A DNA stretch of 64,000 bases from SLRI01 sp964402505. Lineage in GTDB: Bacteria; Pseudomonadota; Alphaproteobacteria; Geminicoccales; Geminicoccaceae. Positions 34,412 to 42,161 of the stretch are shown here, one piece after another; the stretch's first letter is position 1; each line of letters starts with the position of its first letter. The position numbers were made by a program, and so were the translations under genes. The notes beneath the pieces are model-generated. The model saw only the letters and a list, made by a program, of their open reading frames with translations. It was not told the origin of the DNA and did not search any database. The stretch lies in NCBI GenBank assembly GCA_964402505.1, contig CAYOCP010000010.1, forward strand, positions 73,267-137,266, in the 5' to 3' direction.

Positions 34412-35512
34412 ATGACCGAGAGCCGGACCCTCGAGGGACGCATCGTCACGCCGGACGGTGTGGTCAGGGGCCGCCTGCGGCACGAAAGCCGGATCCTCTC
34501 CATCGAGCCGGACGCCCGGTCGCGAGACGAGCTCCTGATCCTGCCGGGCTTCATCGACCTGCACGTGCATGGCGGCGAGGGCGCCGATGTCATGGACGGC
34601 GCCGACGCGGTCCGCACCATGGCCCGGTTTCATGCCCGCCAGGGCACGACCAGCCTGCTCGCGACGACGGTCACCGCTCCGGCGGACGAGCTCCGCCGGG
34701 CCTTCGCCGGCATCGGAACGGCACTGGCCGAGCCGGCTCCCGACGCTGCCGAGGTCCTGGGCGTTCATCTCGAAGGTCCCTTCCTCAATCCCGGAGCGCT
34801 CGGCGCCCAGCCGCCCTTCGCCATCGCTCCCGATCTCGACCTCGCCGCCGAGCTGCACGAGAAGGCACCCATCCGCGTCGCCACCATGGCGCCGGAAATC
34901 GATCCCGAGGGAAACCTCCTCGCCTGGTTCGTGGCGCATGGCGTGAAGGCCCAGATCGGCCACACGCGCTGCGACTACGCCACGGCGCGGGCGGCGCTCG
35001 TCGCGGGTGCCGCCGGCTTCACCCATCTCTACAACGCCATGACGGGCCTGCACCACCGCGGTGCCGGTGCCGTCGGCTGCGCCCTGGCGCATGGCCGCTT
35101 CGCCGAGCTGATCCTCGATTTCCAGCATGTCGAGGCCGGTGCGGCGCTGGCAGCCCTTCGGGCGATCCCCGGCCTCTACGCCATCACCGACGCCGTCGCC
35201 GCCTGCGGCATGCCGGACGGCACCTACCATCTCGGCAGCCACGCCATCCAGAAGACCGGGGACACGGTCCGTCTCGCCGACGGCACGCTCGCCGGCAGTG
35301 TCCTGACCATGCGCCGGGCCTTCGCCAATTTCGGCACCCTCGGCCTCGATCCCCTCGAGGCGGCACGCCGCACGAGCGGCCTCGCTGCCGCCTATCTCGG
35401 CCTCGACGACCGCGGCCGGCTGGTGCCGGGCCTGCGCGCCGATCTGGTCCTGATCGACAGGCGAGGCGAGATCGCCGGCGTCGTCCGCGAAGGCCGAACG
35501 ATCGTCGCCTGA
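34412..35512 (+). CDS. nagA: N-acetylglucosamine-6-phosphate deacetylase
   Basis: A 366-residue amidohydrolase. The metal site motif is FIDLHVHGGEGADVMDG. EVLGVHLEGPFLNPGALGAQ carries the bridging glutamate, GHTRCDYATARAA and FTHLYNAMTGLHHR carry histidines, and YAITDAVAACG the catalytic aspartate. It removes acetate from GlcNAc-6-phosphate, the product of MurQ and of the kinase across the divergent promoter. The SIS deaminase then yields fructose-6-phosphate. The 198-bp gap behind murQ holds no convincing gene. Confidence 0.95.
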   Translation: MTESRTLEGRIVTPDGVVRGRLRHESRILSIEPDARSRDELLILPGFIDLHVHGGEGADVMDGADAVRTMARFHARQGTTSLLATTVTAPADELRRAFAGIGTALAEPAPDAAEVLGVHLEGPFLNPGALGAQPPFAIAPDLDLAAELHEKAPIRVATMAPEIDPEGNLLAWFVAHGVKAQIGHTRCDYATARAALVAGAAGFTHLYNAMTGLHHRGAGAVGCALAHGRFAELILDFQHVEAGAALAALRAIPGLYAITDAVAACGMPDGTYHLGSHAIQKTGDTVRLADGTLAGSVLTMRRAFANFGTLGLDPLEAARRTSGLAAAYLGLDDRGRLVPGLRADLVLIDRRGEIAGVVREGRTIVA

Positions 35513-35677
35513 AGCGGGACCGATTGGCAAACCGACCGTGCCGGCCCGTTAACCAATCCTTCAAGAAATGACGGCATCATCCGTGGCTGGGCCCGGTCCG
35601 CCGACCGGCGTCCATGGCTTGCCGGACGCAGCATCCCTCGCTGCGATGGCCGGCGGAACCGCCGATGGTGAGGTCGC

Positions 35678-36994
35678 ATGCGAGTGCTGAACAGTCGAGG
35701 CCACCTGGCGAGAAGCATGTCCGTCATGCTGCTTTTCGGCATCGCCGGCTGCGCCGGTCATACCGAGCTGCCGCTCCTGCCCGGGGGAGGTGGCGGTGCC
35801 GCCGCGTCGGACGGGGCACCGCTCACCGATTCGGGCCGGCTCGTCCGCATGGGCCAGCGCAGCCTCGCCGCCGGCGATCCGACGACGGCCGTGGGCTTCC
35901 TGGAGCAGGCGCTCGCCGTCGACCGCGGCAATCACGAGGCGGCCGTGCTGCTCGGCAACGCCAATCTCGGCCTCGGCCGGCCGCAGGACGCCGCCTCCGC
36001 CTTCGGCCTCGTCCTGCAGGACGACGCGACCAACCGGGACGCGACGATCGGCTACGCCAAGGCGATGATCGCGATCGGCAGGAGCGAGACGGCGCTCGCC
36101 CATCTCGAGCCCCTGGTCCGCCAGGAGCCGGGTGATGTCGAGGCGGCCAATCTCGCCGGTGTCGCCCTCGATCTGCAGGGTGCCCACGACCGGGCGATCG
36201 CCCTCTACCGCGAGAGCCTTGGCCTCAATCCAGAAGCGCCGGCCCTGACCAACAATCTCGGCCTCTCCCTGGCCCTCGCCGGCCGTCACGAGGAGGCCAT
36301 CGCCGTGCTTCGGCCGCTCGCCGAGGGCTACACCTCCTCGCCCCGCGCCCGGCAGAACCTCGCGCTCGCCTACGGCTTGCGGGGCGAGATGACCGAGGCG
36401 GAGCGGTGGAGCCGGATGGACCTCGCCGCCCCGGAGGTCACCAACAATCTGCGCTACTTCCGCACCATGGCCGGGCTCGAGCCCGGGGCCGTGCGCAGCG
36501 CCGCGCTGCAGCCCGACTTCAAGGAGCCGGTGGTCCAGGAAGCGCCCGGCAAGCCGCGTCTCGCGGCACCGCGCCCGCCGGCGCCGGCACCGACAGCCAC
36601 ACCCGAGGCTCCGCGTCCGGTGGCATCGGCCCGACCCGACGCGAGCCGTCCCGCCTTGCCACCGGCGCCGCCCGCCGCGAGCGTGCCGCCCGCACCGGGT
36701 CCGGGATTCGATACGGTCGAGCCCTCGGTCGGTGCCGCCGGCGATCAGCCGGTCGCGCTCGGCCGCTGGTTCGTCGACCTCGGCAGCTTCGATTCGCCCG
36801 CCGCCACCGGCGCCTACTGGCGAAAGCTGCGCCGGACCCACGAGGCGGCGACGGCGGGCCTCAACCGGCTCGCCGGCGGCACGTCCAAGGCCGTTCCGCT
36901 GATCGTCGGCCCGTTCGCCTCGGCGGCCGAGGCGAAGGCGCTCTGCGCCGCCGTGGCCGGTGCGGTGGTCTACTGCAACCCGGTCCGTCTTTGA
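35678..36994 (+). CDS. tadD: TadD-like TPR lipoprotein with C-terminal SPOR domain
   Basis: A 438-residue protein. The leader has a lipobox IAGC with cysteine 25, so it is lipidated. Residues ~55-270 form TPR repeats (AVGFLEQALAVDRGNHEAA, AIALYRESLGLNPEAPAL, AIAVLRPLAEGYTSSPRA). A proline/alanine-rich linker (~295-350) follows. The last ~80 residues (GRWFVDLGSFDSPAATGAYW, VPLIVGPFASAAEAKALC) match the SPOR fold that binds denuded peptidoglycan. TadD normally acts as pilotin-like TPR protein for the Tad secretin; a SPOR tail would anchor it to septal or trimmed wall. First gene of the pilus locus. Confidence 0.87.
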   Translation: MRVLNSRGHLARSMSVMLLFGIAGCAGHTELPLLPGGGGGAAASDGAPLTDSGRLVRMGQRSLAAGDPTTAVGFLEQALAVDRGNHEAAVLLGNANLGLGRPQDAASAFGLVLQDDATNRDATIGYAKAMIAIGRSETALAHLEPLVRQEPGDVEAANLAGVALDLQGAHDRAIALYRESLGLNPEAPALTNNLGLSLALAGRHEEAIAVLRPLAEGYTSSPRARQNLALAYGLRGEMTEAERWSRMDLAAPEVTNNLRYFRTMAGLEPGAVRSAALQPDFKEPVVQEAPGKPRLAAPRPPAPAPTATPEAPRPVASARPDASRPALPPAPPAASVPPAPGPGFDTVEPSVGAAGDQPVALGRWFVDLGSFDSPAATGAYWRKLRRTHEAATAGLNRLAGGTSKAVPLIVGPFASAAEAKALCAAVAGAVVYCNPVRL

Positions 36995-37069
36995 TGCGGA
37001 CCTTCACGGTTTCGTAACGCATTTGCTTCAGACTGCCCCCTGATCGACGCAGCAGAAGGAGTACTGCAG

Positions 37070-37264
37070 ATGACCACGTTCAAGCGTTTTCTCGCCGACG
37101 AGAGCGGTGCCACCGCCATCGAGTACGGCCTCATCGCCGCCCTCGTCTCGGTCGCCGTCCTGGCGATCCTCGGCACCCTGGGCGGCCAGCTCCAGCAGAC
37201 CTTCCAGAACATCTCCAACAGCCTCACCACGGCCGGCATCACCGCCGGTGGCGGCGGCGAGTGA
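37070..37264 (+). CDS. flp: Flp-type IVb pilin
   Basis: A 64-residue prepilin. The short leader ends before the processing site in DESGATAIEYGLIAAL. Glu at +5 and Tyr at +6 after the cleaved Gly-Ala bond are the Flp signature. One hydrophobic helix (YGLIAALVSVAVLAILGTL) forms the filament core, and the tail is glycine-rich. A strong AGAAGGAG ribosome site 8 bp upstream fits high output. It is the structural subunit of the Tad adhesion pilus. A stable hairpin follows the gene. Confidence 0.96.
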   Translation: MTTFKRFLADESGATAIEYGLIAALVSVAVLAILGTLGGQLQQTFQNISNSLTTAGITAGGGGE

Positions 37265-37286
37265 CGCTGCCGCATTCGTGAGGGCC

Positions 37287-37320
37287 GCCGGCTGGCCGCG
37301 CTCGCGCCCGGCCAGCCGGC
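37287..37320 (+). terminator. Strong intercistronic hairpin behind flp
   Basis: A perfect 12-bp stem, GCCGGCTGGCCG and CGGCCAGCCGGC with a 10-nt loop, lies 23 bp after the flp stop and 45 bp before cpaA. No T run follows. It may be a partial terminator or a 3' stabiliser that keeps pilin mRNA more abundant than the assembly genes. Confidence 0.65.
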
Positions 37321-37364
37321 GCCTCGGAACCCCGGGCGGATCACGGCATCGATCGACAACGAGA

Positions 37365-37895
37365 ATGAGCCTCTCCCTCCTCTCCCTGGCAGAGCTCGGA
37401 CTCGGCATCGCCGCCCTGGCGACCGTGGTCCTGGCGGCATTGTCGGACCTCTCGACCCGATTGATCGCCAATCGGCTGCCGGCCGTGCTTCTCGGCCTCG
37501 GCGTTCCCCATCATCTCCTCCGCGCCGGTGACTGGCAGGAGGCTGCCGCCGCCGTCGGCGCCGCGCTCGCCGTCGCCGCCCTCGCCTTCGCCGTCCTCTA
37601 CGTCCTCTGGCGTCTCGGCGGGATGGGCGGCGGTGACGTCAAGCTCTTCGTGGCCGCCGCCTTCTTCGTCGGCGCCGAGGGCTTTCTCGCCCTCTTCGTC
37701 GGCACCGCCCTCGCCGGCGGCATGCTCGCCCTCGCCGTGCTCGTCCTGCCGTTGCGGCTGCCGCCCGTCGGCTGCCACCTCCTCGCCCTTCTCGGCGGCG
37801 GGACCGCGGCAGGCGCCACCCTCCCCTACGGCGTCGCCATCGCTTGCGGCGCCGCCCTCGCCATCGTCCCGACACTTCCCCTGCTCACCGCCTGA
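37365..37895 (+). CDS. cpaA: Prepilin peptidase CpaA/TadV
   Basis: A 176-residue polytopic membrane protease (A24 family, short form without the methylase domain). The two catalytic aspartates are in AALSDLSTRLIANRL and in MGGGDVKLFVA (the GxGD motif). Five to six hydrophobic segments are visible. It cleaves the Flp leader at the cytoplasmic face. The ATG at 37365 precedes the first membrane helix directly. Confidence 0.93.
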   Translation: MSLSLLSLAELGLGIAALATVVLAALSDLSTRLIANRLPAVLLGLGVPHHLLRAGDWQEAAAAVGAALAVAALAFAVLYVLWRLGGMGGGDVKLFVAAAFFVGAEGFLALFVGTALAGGMLALAVLVLPLRLPPVGCHLLALLGGGTAAGATLPYGVAIACGAALAIVPTLPLLTA

Positions 37896-37904
37896 GGACA
37901 GCAC

Positions 37905-38786
37905 ATGCGGCGCATCCTGCTTCCCCTCGTCGCCGTCGCCCTGGCGGTCGGCACAGGACTCTACGCCAACGCCTGGCTCAAGGGGGAGCGGCAGGCGCTC
38001 CTGGCGCAGGTCACGCCGGTGACCGTTCCCGCCGATCCGGAGTTCATCGAGGTGCTGGTGGTCGCCGAGCGGCTGCCACCCGGCAGCTTCCTCAAGCCGA
38101 CATCCTGGCGCTGGCAGAAATGGCCGGCCGTCGAGGTGCCGGAGAGCTATCTTCTGCGCGGCCACGACGACGCGCTCGAGCTCGAGGGCTCCGTCGCCCG
38201 GCAGCTTCTGGTGCCGGGCGACCCGATCCTCAAGGACAGCCTGGTGCGGCCCGGCGATCGCGGCTTCCTCGCCGCGGTGCTCGATCCGGGCATGCGCGCC
38301 GTCTCGGTGCCCGTCGACGAGGCGTCGAGCAATGCCGGCCTGATCTTTCCCGGCGACCGGGTCGACCTCATCCTGACCCAGACCATCGCCGGCGACGGCG
38401 AAGGCGCGACCGACCGCCGGGTCAGCGAGACGGTGCTCGAGGATCTCAGGGTCATCGCCATGGGCCGCCGCCTCTACAGCGAGCCGGGAGAGGCCGCGGA
38501 AGGCGGCCAGGTGCGGACGGTCACGCTCGAGGTCGATCCCGCCGGTGCCGAGACCGTCGCCCTCGTCACCGAGCTCGGCAAGCTCTCCTTGAGCCTGCGC
38601 AGCATCGCCACCGATCCCGGGATCGCCGCCGGCACGGACGTGACGGCGATGCGGCGCGAGGCGGTGACGTGGGACAGCGACGTCAGCCGGGTGCTGCGGG
38701 CGGGGGATCCCTCCCGGCCGCGCCTGACGGTCATGCGTGGTGCCGCGCTCGAGCGCGCACCCCTGGATGCGGAGAGCAATCGATGA
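37905..38786 (+). CDS. cpaB: Tad pilus assembly protein CpaB/RcpC
   Basis: A 293-residue protein with an N-terminal membrane anchor or signal (ILLPLVAVALAVGTGLYANAWL). It then has a SAF domain (VLVVAERLPPGSFLKPTSWRW, PGDPILKDSLVRPGDRGFLA). RAVSVPVDEASSNAGLIFPGDRVDLIL is the RcpC signature. It works in the periplasm next to the secretin. The stop overlaps the cpaC start (ATGA). Confidence 0.92.
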   Translation: MRRILLPLVAVALAVGTGLYANAWLKGERQALLAQVTPVTVPADPEFIEVLVVAERLPPGSFLKPTSWRWQKWPAVEVPESYLLRGHDDALELEGSVARQLLVPGDPILKDSLVRPGDRGFLAAVLDPGMRAVSVPVDEASSNAGLIFPGDRVDLILTQTIAGDGEGATDRRVSETVLEDLRVIAMGRRLYSEPGEAAEGGQVRTVTLEVDPAGAETVALVTELGKLSLSLRSIATDPGIAAGTDVTAMRREAVTWDSDVSRVLRAGDPSRPRLTVMRGAALERAPLDAESNR

Positions 38787-40201
38787 ACCCGACGAAGATG
38801 GTGCCGGCACGATCGGGCACCGGCCGCGTGCGCCGCCTGGCGCTGGCGCTCGCCGCCCTGGCGCTGACGCTCGGGTTCCTGCCGCTGGCACCCGCCGCGG
38901 CCCAGCCGGCCGGCGGCGACGTGGTGGCCGCCTCCGGCCGCCTCGCCCTCGAGGTGCGCCAGGGCAAGCTCGTGCGGCTCGAACGGCCGGCGGCCTCGGT
39001 CTTCGTCGCCGATCCCGACATCGCCGACGTCCAGGCCCATTCCGCCTCCCTCGTCTACGTCTTCGGCCGCCGCGCGGGTGTCACCACGCTCTTCGCCGTC
39101 GACGAGGACGAGAACCTGCTCTTCAGCAGCGTCGTCACGGTCGAGCATCCGGTCACCCGCATCCGCCAGGTGATCCAGAGCCTGGGGCTCGCCGCCTCGG
39201 TCGACGTGCAGTCGATCGATGGTGGCGTGCTGCTGTCGGGCGACGTCGCCGATCCGGCGACCGCCGAGGACCTGCGCGAGCTGGTGTCCCGCTTCGTCGG
39301 CGAGAACGAGGTCGTGCTGAACAGGCTCGCGATTCGTGCTCCCACCCAGGTCAACCTGCGGGTCCGGGTCGCGGAGATGTCCCGCGACGTCACCAAGATC
39401 TTCGGCATCAGCTGGGACAACGCCCTGGCCTTCGGCGACTTCGCGCTCGGGCTCAGCACCGGCCGGCCGTTCGCCGCCGCCAACACCATCAGCGGCAGCT
39501 TCGAGAACGGCGACCTGACGATCGACGGGGTGATCGATGCGCTCGAGCGGGAGGGGCTCGTCACCGTTCTCGCCGAGCCGAACCTCACCGCGCTCTCGGG
39601 CGAGACGGCGAGCTTCCTCGCCGGCGGCGAGTTTCCCGTCCCGGTCGGCACCGAGAACAACGACATCCAGATCGAGTTCAAGGAGTTCGGTGTCAGCCTC
39701 TCCTTCACGCCCACCGTGCTCTCGCGCAACCGCATCGGCCTGCGGGTGCGCCCCGAGGTCAGCGACCTGAGCGAGAACGGCGCCATCACGCTGCAGAACA
39801 TCGTGATCCCGGCGCTGGCGACGCGCCGTGCCGAGACCACGGTCGAGCTCGGCAGCGGCCAGAGCTTCGCCATCGGCGGCCTGATCTCCAACAGCACGCG
39901 CAACAGCCTCGAGAAGGTTCCGGGCATCGGCGACTTGCCCATTCTCGGCACGCTCTTCCGCTCCACCAGCTTCAGGCAGCGCGAGACCGAGCTCGTCATC
40001 ATCGTCACGCCCTATCTCGTCGAGCCGCGTGCGGAGCGGGATCTGGCCTTGCCGACCGACGGATTCAGGGCCCCGACCCAGCTCGAGCTGATCCTCGATG
40101 GCCGCCTTGCCGGCAGCTACCCCAAGCCCGGCCCCACCGCGCGCTCGACGGCCACGGGCGGCCTGCGCCTGGCCGGACCCGCCGGCTTCGTGATCGATTG
40201 A
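38783..40201 (+). CDS. cpaC: Tad pilus secretin CpaC/RcpA
   Basis: A 472-residue outer-membrane secretin with a signal peptide (LALAALALTLGFLPLAPAAAQ). The N-domain includes FVADPDIADVQAHSASLVYVFG and a BON-like part (QSIDGGVLLSGDVADPATAEDL). The secretin core carries VTVLAEPNLTALSGETASFLAG and FPVPVGTENNDIQIEFKEFG, then PGIGDLPILGTLF and ETELVIIVTPYLVEP. It forms the exit channel for the Flp fibre. Confidence 0.95.
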   Translation: MNPTKMVPARSGTGRVRRLALALAALALTLGFLPLAPAAAQPAGGDVVAASGRLALEVRQGKLVRLERPAASVFVADPDIADVQAHSASLVYVFGRRAGVTTLFAVDEDENLLFSSVVTVEHPVTRIRQVIQSLGLAASVDVQSIDGGVLLSGDVADPATAEDLRELVSRFVGENEVVLNRLAIRAPTQVNLRVRVAEMSRDVTKIFGISWDNALAFGDFALGLSTGRPFAAANTISGSFENGDLTIDGVIDALEREGLVTVLAEPNLTALSGETASFLAGGEFPVPVGTENNDIQIEFKEFGVSLSFTPTVLSRNRIGLRVRPEVSDLSENGAITLQNIVIPALATRRAETTVELGSGQSFAIGGLISNSTRNSLEKVPGIGDLPILGTLFRSTSFRQRETELVIIVTPYLVEPRAERDLALPTDGFRAPTQLELILDGRLAGSYPKPGPTARSTATGGLRLAGPAGFVID

Positions 40202-40212
40202 GAGGCATCGCC

Positions 40213-40947
40213 ATGACCTGCTCCACCTCCGTCAGAAACCGGGCCGCGCGCGGCCTGACCCTCGGCCTGGCCCTCGTTTCGCTTCTCGCCTGCAGCGCCA
40301 CCTCGCCCTTTCCGCCGGCGGCGCCGCCGACCCCGCTGCCGCAGCGCCCGGCGGCACAGCTGGCCCCGCTCGAGCTCAGGCACAGCGTGCTCTTCGCGAC
40401 GGACGACGATCGCCTGTCGCCGGCCGAGGCCGCCTCGCTCGACGAGTTCGTGGCCCTTCTCGACCAGCGCCTCGTCATCGACGAGATCGTGCTCGGCCAT
40501 GCCGACACCCGCGGCGACGACGCCTTGAACGACGCGCTTTCGGCACGACGGGCGGCGCGGGTCGAGAAGGTCCTCCTCGAGCACGGCGTCGCACCCGAGC
40601 GGATCTCGACGGCCGCCCTCGGCCGCCACTTTCCGGTCGAGGCGGCCAGCGGGACGGAGAGCCTGCGGCTCAGCCGCAGGGTCGAGATCCTGGTGAGCGG
40701 CTTTCTCGTGGTCGAGCCGGCCTGCCCCGACTGGTCCCGCTCCGTGGCGCAGGACGGGACGAACCGGCCGATGAGCAATCTCGGCTGCGCCACCGAGCTG
40801 AACTTCCTGCGCATGGTGGCCGATCCGGCCGATCTCGTGGCCCCTCGCCCGCTCGGCGCCACCGACCCCGTGCGCGACGCCCTCGCGGTCCAGCGCTACC
40901 GGCAGGACAAGGCCAAGAGCCTGAAGGTGGAGGCGTCCGGCCCATGA
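40213..40947 (+). CDS. cpaD: CpaD-family pilus assembly lipoprotein
   Basis: A 244-residue lipoprotein (lipobox SLLAC, cysteine 27). The middle part resembles OmpA/CpaD folds (VLGHADTRGDDALNDALSAR, RRVEILVSGF). The C-terminal block CPDWS, then NLGCATELNFLRMVADPADL, is diagnostic for CpaD. It likely helps secretin assembly or anchoring. It lies 11 bp behind cpaC and overlaps cpaE by 4 bp. Confidence 0.92.
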   Translation: MTCSTSVRNRAARGLTLGLALVSLLACSATSPFPPAAPPTPLPQRPAAQLAPLELRHSVLFATDDDRLSPAEAASLDEFVALLDQRLVIDEIVLGHADTRGDDALNDALSARRAARVEKVLLEHGVAPERISTAALGRHFPVEAASGTESLRLSRRVEILVSGFLVVEPACPDWSRSVAQDGTNRPMSNLGCATELNFLRMVADPADLVAPRPLGATDPVRDALAVQRYRQDKAKSLKVEASGP

Positions 40948-42158
40948 GCACGCAGACCCTGGCCCCGGTCTCGGGCAAGAAGACCGAGGATGCTCACTTC
41001 AGCGCCTATGTCGCGGACGAAGCGTCGCGCGATGTCATCGACCAGGTGGCCCGCGAGCTCGTCATCCCGCGGGCAGCGGTCAGGAAGGGCACGATCCGCA
41101 CGGCCATCGAGGCGCTCGGCCAGCAGCGCTCGCCCAAGATCCTGATCGTCGACCTCTCCGGCTCGGAGCTGCCGCTCTCCGACGTGAACGAGCTCGCGGA
41201 GGTGTGCGAGCCGGGCGTCACGGTGATCGCCATCGGCGACCGCAACGATGTCGGTCTCTTTCGCGAGCTCTTGAACAGCGGCATCAGCGACTATCTGGTG
41301 AAGCCCCTGTCGGCGCCCCTGGTGCAACGCTCGCTTCTCTCGACGGTCGATGGCGAGGCGCGTGGCCGGCAGACCAACCGGCTCGGCCGGCTGGTGGCGG
41401 TGGTGGGCACGCGGGGCGGTGTCGGCACGACGCTGCTGGCGACCAGCCTCGCCTGGACGATCGCCAACGACCGGCGGCGGCGCGTGGCCCTGGTCGATCT
41501 CGACCTGCAGTTCGGCAGCGTGGCGCTGGCGCTCGATCTCGAGCCGACCCACGGGCTGCGCGAGGCTCTGGAGAACGCCAGCCGCGTCGACAGCCTCTAC
41601 ATCGACCGCACGATGGCCCGCTACAGCGACACGCTCTTCGTCCTGAGCGCCGAGGAGGAGATCGGCGACGGCTTCGATCTCGATCCCGCAGCCCTCGAGC
41701 TCCTGGTCACCGAGCTGCGCAACAAGTACCACTACCTCATCGCCGATCTGCCCGAGCCGGGCTCGCCCATGGCGCGGGCCGTCGTGCGAAGCGCCACCCA
41801 TCTCGTCCTCGTCACCGATCTGTCGCTCGCCGGCATGCGCGACACGCTGCGCATCTCGCAGGCGGCCCTGCAGGACAACGCGTCCTGCCAGCTCACGGTC
41901 GTCGCCAACCGTGTCGGCGAGCACCGCGCCGGCGAGATCGCCGTGGCCGAGTTCGAGAGGGCGATCGCGCGACCGATCGACGTCATGATCCCCTTCGATG
42001 CGAAGACGGTGGCGGCGGCCATGAATGTCGGACGTCCCGTCTCCCGCGATCGCGGCCGGGTCACCGCGGCGATCGAGCGGGTGGCGGACCGTTTGACCGG
42101 TGCTGCCGGCAGGCGCGACGGCGGCCTGCTCGGCCGCCTGCTGCAGCGCAAGGGTTGA
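40944..42158 (+). CDS. cpaE: Tad pilus localisation ATPase CpaE/TadZ
   Basis: A 404-residue protein: an atypical receiver-like domain (PKILIVDLSGSELPLSDVN ... GISDYLVKPLSAPLV) followed by a MinD/ParA-like ATPase. The P-loop reads GTRGGVGTT, without the usual lysine at the second position, which is common in CpaE/TadZ. VALVDLDLQFGSVALALDLEP is the Walker A'-region strand. It places the pilus machine, often at a cell pole. Overlaps cpaD (ATGA). Confidence 0.93.
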   Translation: MSTQTLAPVSGKKTEDAHFSAYVADEASRDVIDQVARELVIPRAAVRKGTIRTAIEALGQQRSPKILIVDLSGSELPLSDVNELAEVCEPGVTVIAIGDRNDVGLFRELLNSGISDYLVKPLSAPLVQRSLLSTVDGEARGRQTNRLGRLVAVVGTRGGVGTTLLATSLAWTIANDRRRRVALVDLDLQFGSVALALDLEPTHGLREALENASRVDSLYIDRTMARYSDTLFVLSAEEEIGDGFDLDPAALELLVTELRNKYHYLIADLPEPGSPMARAVVRSATHLVLVTDLSLAGMRDTLRISQAALQDNASCQLTVVANRVGEHRAGEIAVAEFERAIARPIDVMIPFDAKTVAAAMNVGRPVSRDRGRVTAAIERVADRLTGAAGRRDGGLLGRLLQRKG

Positions 42159-42161
42159 GCC

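Noticed and set aside
34230..34415. Possible 61-codon gene between murQ and nagA
   Set aside because: Arg/Ser/Pro-rich product, no ribosome site, overlaps the nagA start; composition looks like random GC-rich sequence.
35561..36841. A 426-codon minus-strand frame opposite tadD
   Set aside because: Its translation lacks motifs, while the plus strand shows a lipobox, TPR repeats and a SPOR-like domain.
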